Of a stretch of DNA of 64,000 nucleotides, positions 53,369 to 64,000 are shown one piece after another. Source of the DNA: Prochlorococcus sp. AH-736-L23. Lineage in GTDB: Bacteria; Cyanobacteriota; Cyanobacteriia; PCC-6307; Cyanobiaceae. The stretch is taken from the NCBI GenBank assembly GCA_028141225.1, contig JAOIPS010000003.1, forward strand, positions 18,380 to 82,379, in the 5' to 3' direction. The notes beneath the pieces were generated by a model, which had not been told where the DNA came from, ran no database searches, and was given only the letters and a program-made list of their open reading frames with translations. The translations under genes were made by a program, and so were the position numbers. The stretch's first letter is position 1, and every line of letters begins with the position of its first letter.

Positions 53369-53518
53369 CTAATCAGCTGCACCGCCATTATTTGCTGTAC
53401 CTGTAACGTTTCCTCCATCAGGTCTTCCATCAGTTCTTAATTTCCTTTTTTTAAATTTTCTAGCATAGGCTCGATTGCGTTCCTGCTTTTCTTTTTTTAG
53501 ATTCCTTCTCTTAGACAT
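53369..53518 (-). CDS. 49-aa highly basic microprotein (MSKRRNLKKEKQERNRAYARKFKKRKLRTDGRPDGGNVTGTANNGGAAD)
   Basis: Hand-translated ORF below the ORF-track cut-off, 18 nt downstream of devA, same strand. Confidence 0.7.
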   Translation of the reverse strand: MSKRRNLKKEKQERNRAYARKFKKRKLRTDGRPDGGNVTGTANNGGAAD

Positions 53519-53536
53519 GAAATTTTTAACTTTTAA

Positions 53537-54265
53537 TTATATTAGCTCACTATGAGCACTATATATTTTACCATCCTCCATATTTAATATCCTATCAGCC
53601 ATATCAGAAATTCTTGGATCATGCGTCACCATAAGTACAGAACAATTTTGCTCTTTTGCTAGTTTTCTTAAAAGAGTTACTATTTCTCTTCCTGTGACGC
53701 TATCTAAAGCAGAAGTAGGCTCATCAGCTAATAAAAGTTTTGGGTTAGCAGATAAAGCTCGAGCAATAGCTACTCTCTGTTTCTGCCCACCAGATAAGTC
53801 ATTAGGCAACTTTTTATGATGTTCTTCTAATCCTACTGCTGACAACCAATTCCGTGCTATTTCACGTCTTTGCAAATATGTTAAACCTTTTATTAAATCT
53901 GCGCCCATCTGGACATTTTGTTCTGCTGTTAAACATCTCAGGAGATTGTGACCTTGAAAAATCATTCCAATACTTCTTCTAAGAATCTGACGCGTTTTCC
54001 TTGATGCTCCATTTAACTGATTATTTAATACAGTTAAATCTCCACTTTGGCAGGTTCTCAAGGCACCAATTAATGTTAAGAGAGTCGTTTTACCACATCC
54101 TGAAGGTCCTTTTAAAAGAACCAACTCTCCCTTATCAATATTTAAATTAACGTCATTAAGAACTTGTTTTTTATTCTCTTTTTTTCCGTAAAAGTGACTC
54201 AATTTATTTATTGAGACTGTTTTAGTGTTTTTAACATTATTTTTTGATTTATTAGCTTTAACCAT
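53537..54265 (-). CDS. devA: DevA-family ABC exporter ATPase
   Basis: LLKGPSGCGKTTLLTLIGALRTCQSGDLTVLN, DLSGGQKQRVAIARAL, LLADEPTSALDS. Confidence 0.92.
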   Translation of the reverse strand: MVKANKSKNNVKNTKTVSINKLSHFYGKKENKKQVLNDVNLNIDKGELVLLKGPSGCGKTTLLTLIGALRTCQSGDLTVLNNQLNGASRKTRQILRRSIGMIFQGHNLLRCLTAEQNVQMGADLIKGLTYLQRREIARNWLSAVGLEEHHKKLPNDLSGGQKQRVAIARALSANPKLLLADEPTSALDSVTGREIVTLLRKLAKEQNCSVLMVTHDPRISDMADRILNMEDGKIYSAHSELI

Positions 54266-54278
54266 TTATCTTTAATTG

Positions 54279-55451
54279 TTAAAAAATTTCAGCTGGATCA
54301 GCATCAACTAATTTACGCATCGCAACAGAGGCGGACCCCATACACATAACTAAAACTAATACGAAAATTAAAATTGTTTTATCTGCGTCCATTATTATTG
54401 GGAGTTTAGTAGAACTTCTTATAACTGAGTAAAGTATTTGACCAGAGAAATAAGCAGGTAAATAACCAAATAATGCCAACAAAAACCCCTCTCTTGCTAC
54501 AACAAAGAACAGGGACTTAAGTCTATACCCCATTGCCAACAAGGTGGCATACTCTGGGAGGTGATCCGTGACGTCACTATAAAGAATTTGATAAACGACC
54601 ACGCACCCTACGACAAAACCCATCAAGGCTCCCAAGCTAAATATAAAACCTATTGCAGTACTATTTTTCCAATAATTCTTTTCAAATTCTATAAATTGTG
54701 TTTTTGTGAGAACTCTAACATCATTTGGGAGTGAGTTATTTAATATCCTTGAAATCAATTCAGGATCAGATCCTTTTTTTAGCTTTACCAAACCAATTTC
54801 TATACTGCCAGGAGGATTAGCAGGAAAAAGTCTTAAGAAGGTTTCTCGACTAGTTATCAAATTACCATCTGCACCAAAGGATGGTCCCAACTCCACAAGG
54901 CCCTCGACAATTACCCTTTTTCCAGCAACCTCAGTCTCAACTTTTTTTTCAGATAAGAACCATTCTTCAATCGGTCCAAATTCAGGTCTAGATAGTTTGT
55001 CAAAAAGAACTCTTGATGGATTTCTCAATTTATAAGCTTTCTTTGAGAATCCCTCATCTAAAAGAAGTGAATCGGAGGGATTAAAACCTAATGCAAGTAT
55101 TGATCTAGTTTTAAGATTTTCGGGATTCCTCCAAAGCAAATAATTTAGATTAACCGGAGCAGTTTTTTCAACATCTTCTACTGCGAGAGTTTGAATTAAC
55201 CTTCTTTTTGGGAATCCACTCATGCTTATAGAACTTTTTGATCTGGGACTTATCAAAACAAGATCGGCATCTAGAAGTTTATGAATAGTTACGCTCGTGT
55301 CAAATAAACCATCTCTAAAACCTAATTGCATAAACATCAAAATACCTGCAAAACTGATTCCAGCTATGGCAACGGCTAACCTTAATGGTTGCCTAGTTAA
55401 TAACAACCAAGCTAATGGTATTTTTCTAAATTTTAAAAAAGAAAAACTCAT
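54279..55451 (-). CDS. devC: DevC-family ABC exporter permease
   Basis: PLAWLLLTRQPLRLAVAIAGISFAGILMFMQLGFRDGLFD N-terminus; MacB/FtsX-like. Confidence 0.92.
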   Translation of the reverse strand: MSFSFLKFRKIPLAWLLLTRQPLRLAVAIAGISFAGILMFMQLGFRDGLFDTSVTIHKLLDADLVLISPRSKSSISMSGFPKRRLIQTLAVEDVEKTAPVNLNYLLWRNPENLKTRSILALGFNPSDSLLLDEGFSKKAYKLRNPSRVLFDKLSRPEFGPIEEWFLSEKKVETEVAGKRVIVEGLVELGPSFGADGNLITSRETFLRLFPANPPGSIEIGLVKLKKGSDPELISRILNNSLPNDVRVLTKTQFIEFEKNYWKNSTAIGFIFSLGALMGFVVGCVVVYQILYSDVTDHLPEYATLLAMGYRLKSLFFVVAREGFLLALFGYLPAYFSGQILYSVIRSSTKLPIIMDADKTILIFVLVLVMCMGSASVAMRKLVDADPAEIF

Positions 55452-56364
55452 TAGGGAATAAATTTTGCAATCACTTTCATTCCTGCATATTTTTGAACTA
55501 TATCTATAGAATCTTGATCTAGTTTTACTAGCACCTCGATAATTCGTGAATCAGCATCCCCTGTTGGATCAGTCGATAAAACTTTTCTTTGTTTTACCTG
55601 AGGACTAATCCTAATCACCTCTCCCTTAAGATTTTTTTTAAATCCGCCATTCTCGCTGCTCAATTCAACATTCTGAGAGATAAATACTCTATTGATATCA
55701 GATTCATAAACCTCTATCAAAGCTTCCATTTCTTGACTAGAACCAATATCCAAAATCCCTTCATTTTGAGGTCTCTCACCAACTCTCGTATTTATTCCAA
55801 GAATAAAACCATCAATTGGACTCCTTAGTTTTGAATTAAATAGATCTATCTTGATATTTTTTTGATCTCCAATAAGGTTTATTTTTTGTTTTTGCAATTT
55901 TAATAATTCATCTTTTCTCTTTGAAAACTCAACAAAAGAATACGCATCTTTGCTCAAGGCTGTCTCATACCTTTGAATTTGATCTTTCTTTAGAATAATT
56001 TCTTCATTAATAGTATTAATTAGATTTTCATTTCTTTCAAGATCAGCGATTAATTTTTCTTCATTTTCAAAGATTGCAAGGATATCACCTTTTTTTACGA
56101 AATCTCCTTCATTTACTAAAATTTCGACAATTCGAGGGGAAGAGCCAAACTGACTTATTGGAGCTGCCAATTGCCTAATCTCTCCCGAAGGAGAAAGTTG
56201 ACCTAGTGCGGCAACAGCTGTAATAGGAGGTATGAAATCTGAATTTATTTCATTTTTAATTTTTGAACTAGATTTATTATTTCCAGAACAGGAAATAACA
56301 CCAAGAGATATAGGTGTAAATAATAAAAGATAAATAAATAAATTTTTTAATATTTTTAATTTCA

Positions 56365-56365
<1 letters not shown>
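55451..56365 (-). CDS. devB: DevB/HlyD-family membrane fusion protein
   Basis: VAALGQLSPSGEIRQLAAP, VEILVNEGDFVKKGDILAIFEN, SPIDGFILGINTRVGE. Confidence 0.92.
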
Positions 56366-57102
<737 letters not shown>

Positions 57103-57131
57103 TCAAAATAGAATTTAAAGAGAGAACCTAG

Positions 57132-58382
57132 ATGAACGTAGGAGATGTCAACTACTACACCCATTCAAGCAAAACTAGATGTGTGTTTGTGGATAATAAA
57201 GAATTACCGCTTATAAGCATTGATATTTGGTGCAAAGCAGGTTCTTCATTTGAGGATGTTAATAAAAACGGCACTGCTCATTTTCTAGAACATATGATTT
57301 TTAAAGGATCTAACAAAATAATGCCCGGTGAGTTTGACCATAAAATCGAATCACTAGGCGGATTAAGTAACGCTTCGACAGGTTATGATGATGTACATTA
57401 CCATGTCTTAGTTCCACCCAATAACTTTAGAGAATCACTTGCTCTTTTGACAAATATTGTCGTTGCTCCAGATTTTAATCCTGATGAATTTATTAAAGAA
57501 AAAGGGGTAGTAATTGATGAAATAAAACAACAAAATGATCAGCCTGAAGAAAGATTATTTAATTATTTTTTGAAAAGAGTTTGGTTAAGTCCGAATTATG
57601 CCAATTCGATTCTGGGAACTGAACATAGTATTAAAAACTTAGAGATAAATGACCTTGAAAAATTTCATAGTAAAAATTACACTACTGAAAAAATTTGTAT
57701 TGCAATTGCTGGGAATCTCTCTGAAGAAATTTATAAAATTATTGATAAAAGTGATCTATCTGGCATTAAAAAAAGTCCAAATTTAATAAATCTAAAAAAT
57801 AAACCTTCTTTAAAAATTAGGAATGGAAGAGAGTCAATAAAGTTTGATAATTTAGAGTTTTCAAGAGTATTTATGGCTTGGTTTATCCCAAACCTAAATG
57901 ATCAAAAAAATATAATTGGGCTAGAGATATTAGCATCAATACTCTCTGTGGGAAGAAACAGCAAATTAGTAAAAATTTTAAAAGAAGATAGTAATCTTGT
58001 TGAATCGGTATATGTAGATGTAAATGCTGGAGAATTAGGCGGACTATTTATAATAGAAGCAAGTTGTGAGTCCAAAGATGTTGATTTAGTAGAAAAGCAA
58101 ATTAATAAAACAATAGATGAGATCTCAAATTGTAAAGCCTTGACTTTGGATGAAATAAAAAAAGCAATAAATATTGTGAAAAGTAACTATATTTTTAATT
58201 TAGAGACATCTACACAACTCTCTTCATTCTTTGGGAATGAACTTCTTTGGGGAAGAAAATCTTCAATCAATAATTTAGAAAATCACTTAAAATATTGGAA
58301 TGACTTGGAAAACTTTAAAGAGATCACAGAATATATCCGTGGCGAAAAATTCACTTTAGTTGCATCCTCTGTTAAATGTTAA
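57132..58382 (+). CDS. M16 zinc peptidase (catalytic-type)
   Basis: HFLEHMIFKGSNK (HxxEH), LGGLSNASTGYDDVHY. Confidence 0.93.
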   Translation: MNVGDVNYYTHSSKTRCVFVDNKELPLISIDIWCKAGSSFEDVNKNGTAHFLEHMIFKGSNKIMPGEFDHKIESLGGLSNASTGYDDVHYHVLVPPNNFRESLALLTNIVVAPDFNPDEFIKEKGVVIDEIKQQNDQPEERLFNYFLKRVWLSPNYANSILGTEHSIKNLEINDLEKFHSKNYTTEKICIAIAGNLSEEIYKIIDKSDLSGIKKSPNLINLKNKPSLKIRNGRESIKFDNLEFSRVFMAWFIPNLNDQKNIIGLEILASILSVGRNSKLVKILKEDSNLVESVYVDVNAGELGGLFIIEASCESKDVDLVEKQINKTIDEISNCKALTLDEIKKAINIVKSNYIFNLETSTQLSSFFGNELLWGRKSSINNLENHLKYWNDLENFKEITEYIRGEKFTLVASSVKC

Positions 58383-59593
58383 AAAGATATTTTGTAAATA
58401 ATAAAAAAAGGAATTTTTCTACTGCTTCAGTTTGGATTAAAGGTGGCAGTGATATGGATAGTGTTGGCAAAAAAGGTATAAACAAGATCCTCAGTTCATT
58501 ACTTACCAGAGGATGTGAGGGTTTTAATAATTTCACTCTTTCGGATTATATTGAGTCCTATGGAGCAGAATTAAATCAAGAAGTATTTGAGGATGGTATT
58601 TTAATAAGTATTAAATCCCTTAATGAATATTTCAGCAAATTATTCCCTTTATTAGATTTGATAATTAATAAACCAAATCTCTTAGAAATTGAGTTTCAAA
58701 AGGTAAAAAAATCCTCAATTAATATTATAAAAAAAGACAAAGAGAATCCATTTAATATCTGTTTTGAAAACTGGAGAAGAATCGTTTACTCAAATCATCC
58801 TTATGCCTTTAATACAAATGGCAATGCTAATGATGTTTCAAATATTACCTATGAAGATGTTTTGCTCGAGTTTAAAAATTTCAAACGACGAGATAAGTAT
58901 TTAATTTCAAATAATTTAGAAATAAATGGAGTAAATATTGAAACATCAGAAAAAAAACCCTCAGAAGAAAAATCAAGAACTATAAATCACGATTTAAGTC
59001 CTAACAAAAGATTTGTTTTAAATAATAATGATTCAAATCAAACAATAATAATCATGGGGGACCAAACTTGCTCGCGAAGAAATAGTGAATATCTACCTCT
59101 TAAGGTTTTGGAGTCATACTTATCTTATGGAATGAGCGCTGCTTTATTTAAACTTTTTAGAGAAAAACATGGTATCACTTACGATTTAGGCGTTTATTAT
59201 CCTATCAGGAGCGGGAATGCCCCATTTTTAATTTATTTATCTGTATCTAATAATCAAGCACTTTTTGCTTTTGAACTTTTATCAACATTATGGAACAATT
59301 TACTTTTTAATCCGTTGACTGATGCTGAAATATTTTTAGCAAAAGAAAAACTAAAAGGTTCTTTTCTATTGGGGAATCAATCAGTAGATGAAATTTTACA
59401 GAGAAAGATACAATTAATTAGTTATGGTATTTCGCCGATATCTGAGAGCTATTTAAATTCAAAAATAGAGGAAATATCTTCATTAGATATTCTTAAATTA
59501 ACTAATAAGTATTTTTCAAAACCTTTTCTGAGTATTTCTGGAAATAAAAAAATATGTTTAGAAATTTCTAATAAGTGGAAGAAAAACTTTTAA
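58376..59593 (+). CDS. M16 peptidase-like protein lacking HxxEH
   Basis: M16-like GINKILSSLLTRG at the motif position; FREKHGITYDLGVYYPI. Confidence 0.88.
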   Translation: MLKRYFVNNKKRNFSTASVWIKGGSDMDSVGKKGINKILSSLLTRGCEGFNNFTLSDYIESYGAELNQEVFEDGILISIKSLNEYFSKLFPLLDLIINKPNLLEIEFQKVKKSSINIIKKDKENPFNICFENWRRIVYSNHPYAFNTNGNANDVSNITYEDVLLEFKNFKRRDKYLISNNLEINGVNIETSEKKPSEEKSRTINHDLSPNKRFVLNNNDSNQTIIIMGDQTCSRRNSEYLPLKVLESYLSYGMSAALFKLFREKHGITYDLGVYYPIRSGNAPFLIYLSVSNNQALFAFELLSTLWNNLLFNPLTDAEIFLAKEKLKGSFLLGNQSVDEILQRKIQLISYGISPISESYLNSKIEEISSLDILKLTNKYFSKPFLSISGNKKICLEISNKWKKNF

Positions 59594-59594
59594 G

Positions 59595-59804
59595 TTAATT
59601 TTTCTCAATCTTATCAATATCGATTAAAAACGAACCTCTTCTAAACTTTACTTCGACAGTGTCTGGGGATTTGATTGATAGGATTTCCCCAATTTCATCA
59701 ATTGCCACTAGATCAGGTGGTCTTAACATCGGCATATTATCTGAAGTCTTCAAGTAAGAGACTGGCGCAATCAACTTAACCTTATCGTTGATCTCAAATT
59801 TCAT
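59595..59804 (-). CDS. sipA: SipA-like (DUF3148) protein
   Basis: DKVKLIAPVSYLKTSDNMPMLRPPDLVAIDEIGEILSIKSPDTVEVKFRRGSFLID. Confidence 0.78.
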   Translation of the reverse strand: MKFEINDKVKLIAPVSYLKTSDNMPMLRPPDLVAIDEIGEILSIKSPDTVEVKFRRGSFLIDIDKIEKN

Positions 59805-59910
59805 TTATAAATTGGATACATTCATGAGTAGTATAAGCATAAAGTTATAGAAAATATCAACGAAATGCATTGATTCATTCTACAATCTTAAAGATAACTT
59901 CTACAAATTA

Positions 59911-61824
59911 ATGAATCAGAAATTTAAAACATTAATTTTATGGGCTTTACCTATACTTTTAGTAATAGCACTTTCCTACCAATTTTTATCTTCAAGTAAT
60001 GTTGATTCACTTAAATCTAATGGGACGACTGTTGCACCAAGAAATTCTGCAGTAGCAAGAGTTAGTTACGGGAGGTTTTTAGATTACATCAATTCAGGAA
60101 GGGTTACATCTGTTGATATATTTGAAGGAGGCAGAAATGCAGTTATAGAGACAATAGATTCGGATTTAGATAATAAAGTTCAAAGGTTGCGTGTAGATCT
60201 TCCTGGCTTAACTCCAGAACTTATAAATATTTTAAAAAATGAGGGAATTAGTTTTGATGTTCATCCGGTTAAAACAGCCCCTCCTGCGTTAGGAATTTTG
60301 GGTAATTTACTCTTCCCAGCAATCTTAATTGGAGGTTTAATTTTGTTAGCGAGAAGGTCGAATGGCATGCCTGGAGGTCCTGGCCAAGCAATGCAATTCG
60401 GAAAAACAAAAGCAAGATTTGCAATGGAAGCTGAAACAGGAGTTGTTTTCGATGATGTTGCAGGTGTTAACGAAGCAAAGCAAGATTTGCAAGAGGTCGT
60501 CACTTTTCTAAAAAAACCAGAAAAATTTACTTCTGTAGGTGCAAGAATTCCTAAAGGTGTTTTATTAGTTGGCCCTCCTGGTACTGGTAAAACACTTTTA
60601 GCAAAAGCAATTGCAGGCGAAGCAGGCGTTCCATTCTTCTCATTATCAGGGTCTGAATTTGTTGAAATGTTTGTTGGTGTCGGTGCTAGCAGAGTTAGAG
60701 ACCTTTTCAAAAGAGCTAAAGAGAATAGTCCTTGTTTAATTTTTATTGATGAAATCGATGCTGTTGGGAGGCAAAGAGGTGCAGGTATTGGTGGAGGCAA
60801 CGATGAGAGAGAACAAACTCTCAACCAATTACTCACTGAAATGGATGGTTTCGAAGGTAATAGTGGGATAATAATAATTGCTGCCACAAACAGGCCCGAT
60901 GTTCTAGATTCAGCTCTAATGAGACCTGGTCGATTTGATAGACAAGTAACTGTAGACGCACCTGATATCAAGGGCAGGTTATCAATATTAGAAGTTCATG
61001 CCAGGAATAAGAAACTTCAAGAGGATTTAACACTTGAAAGCATTGCGAGAAGAACACCGGGGTTTACTGGAGCAGATTTAGCAAATTTACTAAATGAGGC
61101 TGCCATATTAACCGCTAGGAGAAGAAAAGAGTCTATTAGTATTTCAGAGATTGATGACTCTGTGGATAGGATTGTCGCAGGAATGGAAGGTTCTCCCTTA
61201 ACAGATGGAAGAAGTAAAAGATTAATTGCTTATCACGAAGTTGGCCATGCTCTTATAGGCTCACTCGTGAAAGCACATGATCCTGTTCAAAAGGTTACCG
61301 TCATTCCAAGAGGCCAGGCTAAAGGATTAACTTGGTTTACCCCAGACGATGAACAAACTCTTGTTAGCAGGGCCCAACTTAAAGCTAGAATAATGGGTGC
61401 GTTAGGAGGAAGAGCTGCTGAAGATGTAGTTTTTGGAAAAGGTGAGATTACAACAGGAGCTGGAGGTGATTTCCAACAAGTTGCTTCAATGGCGCGTCAA
61501 ATGGTTACCAGATTTGGAATGAGTAATTTAGGTCCGATAGCTTTAGAAAGTGGTAATCAAGAAATATTTGTTGGTAGAGATTTAATGACTAGAAGTGAAG
61601 TTTCTGATTCAATCTCTAAACAAATCGATGAAAGTGTAAGAGTAATGGTAAAGGAGTGTTATAAAGAAACTTACGATTTGGTAAGCAAAAATAGAGAAGC
61701 TATGGATAAGATAGTTGATCTATTAATCGAAAAAGAAACTTTAGATGGTGATGAATTTGTAAGTATTTTATCCAAATTCACCAAAATTCCTCAGAAGGAA
61801 AGAACGCCTCAATTATTAAGTTAG
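59911..61824 (+). CDS. ftsH: ATP-dependent zinc metalloprotease FtsH
   Basis: [27 protein letters not shown]-like region, HEVGHALIG. Confidence 0.97.
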   Translation: MNQKFKTLILWALPILLVIALSYQFLSSSNVDSLKSNGTTVAPRNSAVARVSYGRFLDYINSGRVTSVDIFEGGRNAVIETIDSDLDNKVQRLRVDLPGLTPELINILKNEGISFDVHPVKTAPPALGILGNLLFPAILIGGLILLARRSNGMPGGPGQAMQFGKTKARFAMEAETGVVFDDVAGVNEAKQDLQEVVTFLKKPEKFTSVGARIPKGVLLVGPPGTGKTLLAKAIAGEAGVPFFSLSGSEFVEMFVGVGASRVRDLFKRAKENSPCLIFIDEIDAVGRQRGAGIGGGNDEREQTLNQLLTEMDGFEGNSGIIIIAATNRPDVLDSALMRPGRFDRQVTVDAPDIKGRLSILEVHARNKKLQEDLTLESIARRTPGFTGADLANLLNEAAILTARRRKESISISEIDDSVDRIVAGMEGSPLTDGRSKRLIAYHEVGHALIGSLVKAHDPVQKVTVIPRGQAKGLTWFTPDDEQTLVSRAQLKARIMGALGGRAAEDVVFGKGEITTGAGGDFQQVASMARQMVTRFGMSNLGPIALESGNQEIFVGRDLMTRSEVSDSISKQIDESVRVMVKECYKETYDLVSKNREAMDKIVDLLIEKETLDGDEFVSILSKFTKIPQKERTPQLLS

Positions 61825-62408
61825 ACTTTAATAGGTTTCTTATCTAATACCAAATCAATTAAACCGTACTCAACAGCTTCATTTGGTGACATATAAAAAT
61901 CTCTATCAGTATCCTCTTTGATAGTCTCATAATCCTTTCCAGTTCTCTCTGATAATTCAGTATTAAGTCGCTCTTTTAAGAACAGAATTTCATCTGCTTG
62001 AATTCTTATATCACTAGCTTGTCCTCTAGCGCCTCCAAGAGGTTGATGAATCATTATTCTTGAATGTCTAAGGCTGCTTCTTTTACCTTTAGTACCTGCC
62101 GCAAGCAAAAATGCACCCATACTAGCTGCAAGGCCTACACAAACTGTATGAATGTCAGGCTTAACATGCTGCATTGTGTCAAAGATACCCAATCCATCAT
62201 ATACTGATCCGCCTGGCGAATTTATGTACATATATATGTCCTTATCTGGATCCTCTGCTTCAAGGAACAATAATTGAGCAACAATTCTATTAGCAGTTTC
62301 ACTAGTAACTTGTTCTCCCAAAAAGATTATCCTTTCTCTTAATAGTCTCGAATAAATATCAAAGACTCTTTCACTACCGCCAGATTCTTCTAATACTAAA
62401 GGGATCAT
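61821..62408 (-). CDS. clpP: ClpP protease subunit
   Basis: [39 protein letters not shown]. Confidence 0.97.
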   Translation of the reverse strand: MIPLVLEESGGSERVFDIYSRLLRERIIFLGEQVTSETANRIVAQLLFLEAEDPDKDIYMYINSPGGSVYDGLGIFDTMQHVKPDIHTVCVGLAASMGAFLLAAGTKGKRSSLRHSRIMIHQPLGGARGQASDIRIQADEILFLKERLNTELSERTGKDYETIKEDTDRDFYMSPNEAVEYGLIDLVLDKKPIKV

Positions 62409-62488
62409 AATAATATTTATTTGTTTATTAGATATTAACGATATTGAGTCAACATACGCTAACCTTATTAAGGTTTACATATAAAAAA

Positions 62489-63091
62489 TTGAAAGAAAAA
62501 TTGACTGTTTCAGATAGCAAAAAGGTATTTCATGAAAAATTCCCTTACGTCATTCCTGGTTTATATAAAAGAATAGTTGATGAGATGCTTGTAGAACTTA
62601 ATCTTCTAAACCATCAAAATGAATTTACGCGAGATTATCTCTTTTGTATCGGCCTCACCGAAACATTTAAAGAATTAATGAAAGGATACAAACCTGAAAA
62701 ACACTTGGATCTACTTTTTAAATCTTTATGTAGTTCTACAAATTTTGAAGCAAAGGAAATTAATGAAATATCTCAAAAATCTCAAAAGGAATTTAAGGAT
62801 AAAACATTTAAAGATATTATGAAATTATTAATAGAAAAAAGTAATTCTAAACTTTATCCATCAAGGATTTTGAACCTAGGGATATATATATTAATTTCAA
62901 ACGCCCAAGATCTTAATGAGAAAGATGAATCAAAGACAAATAAGATGATTTCTGATATTTTTGAAAAATTAAACTTATCTGCTAATAAAGCAGAAAAAGA
63001 TATTAGTATTTATAAAAGCACTATATTAAAAATGGAGCAAGCAAAAGAATTAATTGAAGAACTCAAAATTAAGGATAAGAAAAAAGACTAA
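62489..63091 (+). CDS. psb29: thylakoid formation / PSII biogenesis protein Psb29 (Thf1)
   Basis: TVSDSKKVFHEKFPYVIPGLYKRIVDEMLVELNLL; TTG 62489 preferred over the ORF-track start 62444. Confidence 0.82.
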   Translation: MKEKLTVSDSKKVFHEKFPYVIPGLYKRIVDEMLVELNLLNHQNEFTRDYLFCIGLTETFKELMKGYKPEKHLDLLFKSLCSSTNFEAKEINEISQKSQKEFKDKTFKDIMKLLIEKSNSKLYPSRILNLGIYILISNAQDLNEKDESKTNKMISDIFEKLNLSANKAEKDISIYKSTILKMEQAKELIEELKIKDKKKD

Positions 63092-63100
63092 AATTAATAT

Positions 63101-63241
63101 CTATTTTTTTAATCTTTTTTTATCTTTCCAAGAGATATAGGATATGTAGATTACACCAAATGTTATGAATATGAGTAAAACGAACGATGTTAGGATAAGA
63201 AATTTACTTAAAAAGACTTCATAAGTTAAAAATGAAATCAT
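63101..63241 (-). CDS. 46-aa single-TM small protein overlapping petN ([46 protein letters not shown])
   Basis: Hand-translated ORF; ATG overlaps the petN TGA (ATGA); hydrophobic helix followed by WKDKKRLKK. Confidence 0.65.
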
Positions 63242-63339
63242 ATATCAATGGAACCATCACCATTTCTTCCCCAAACAACCATGGCAATCGAAAATGTAAA
63301 AATCGCAGCTAGTGCTGCCCAACCTATTTGAAAGATCAT
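63238..63339 (-). CDS. petN: cytochrome b6-f complex subunit PetN
   Basis: Hand-translated 33 aa: [33 protein letters not shown], matching the PetN core [12 protein letters not shown]. Confidence 0.93.
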
Positions 63340-63454
63340 TAAATTCAAATCACTAATATAAATATAACAGAACTTCAAAAGTTTTATTCATTTTAAATCT
63401 AAAGTTAATTTCTCAGAAACAAATTTTTCTAAATATAATAAAAATAAATCAAAA

Positions 63455-63733
63455 TTGGGAAGATTAGTTTTAAATCATAGTACAAATATAGAAGGTCTAA
63501 TTCCAATACTCCAAAAGCTTGCACAGGACATTAATATTAAGACAATAACTCCAGCTGCTATTTCAAGAGCAAGGGGAAGATCTTCTAAATTGATAATCAG
63601 ATTGTCTGTGAAAACTATAAACGGTTATAAAGCAATAGCCAGAAAGGGTAAAACAGCCCAAGAAGTTTTTATTTCAACAGACTTAAGTAAAAATGAATTG
63701 AAACAAATTATAGATATTTATAATAGAAAGTAA
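63455..63733 (+). CDS. DUF2103-family protein
   Basis: GRLVLNHSTNIEGLIPILQKLA ... GYKAIARKGKTAQEVFIST; TTG start. Confidence 0.75.
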   Translation: MGRLVLNHSTNIEGLIPILQKLAQDINIKTITPAAISRARGRSSKLIIRLSVKTINGYKAIARKGKTAQEVFISTDLSKNELKQIIDIYNRK

Positions 63734-63773
63734 TTAAATTAAAGAAAATCAGAAAATAGTCAGGAGAGAACAA

Positions 63774-63980
63774 ATGAATTTTGTATTAAATTTTTCTATG
63801 TTTTTATTAGCCTTTTTTTCATTAAGTAATGAATCATTCTCACTTACTGACTTCCAAATAAAAAGATTTTGCAAAAAGGAGAAAAGGGTATCTTTATGCA
63901 TCAAAAAATTACAAGAGAAAAGATCTGATCTCCAAGAAGGAAAGCTAATTGAAATACCCGTAACACCTTACAAAGGGTAA
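63774..63980 (+). CDS. small secreted hypothetical protein
   Basis: Signal-peptide-like N-terminus then a Lys-rich domain with two Cys. Confidence 0.55.
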   Translation: MNFVLNFSMFLLAFFSLSNESFSLTDFQIKRFCKKEKRVSLCIKKLQEKRSDLQEGKLIEIPVTPYKG

Positions 63981-64000
63981 TTAGAAATTGAATTTAAATT

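Noticed and set aside
54706-55035. 109-aa plus-strand ORF
   Set aside because: Antisense to devC without family signal.
60261-60971. 236-aa minus-strand ORF
   Set aside because: Fully antisense to the well-supported ftsH gene; composition looks like a shadow frame.

Overview
This 64 kb window is AT-rich, very gene-dense cyanobacterial DNA. Its gene content and order (ferritin/Fe-ABC, hisA, proB-lpxD-leuB-prk-accD, tandem FBP aldolases, purSQ, ilvD, pgl-gnd-glgC-hemA-glpX/rpe, ccsA, lptB, typA, chlP, sir, recG, tsf-rpsB, devBCA-pcyA, M16 peptidase pair, ftsH/clpP/psb29/petN) fit a high-light Prochlorococcus core chromosome. That assignment comes from recognising protein families, not from a search. 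I found no rRNA, tRNA, IS element, prophage or CRISPR array. Most genes are ordinary housekeeping or photosynthesis genes. The less ordinary signals are small or non-coding and fall outside the supplied ORF track (60 aa cut-off): (1) a 40-aa Cys/Lys-rich ORF (CKKKKCKKKKCSNWKGGKCNC) between ferritin and an Fe-type ABC ATPase, just downstream of a Fur-box-like site; (2) two perfect, interleaved inverted repeats in the rpsB 5' leader, which predict an H-type pseudoknot or a terminator/antiterminator switch; (3) a 46-aa single-TM ORF overlapping petN by ATGA; (4) a 54-aa CxxCGGxG...CxxCxGxG zinc-finger microprotein; (5) a 49-aa highly basic microprotein downstream of devA; (6) a PPC(DUF296)-glutaredoxin fusion. 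All functional statements about these are inference and need comparative or experimental checks.
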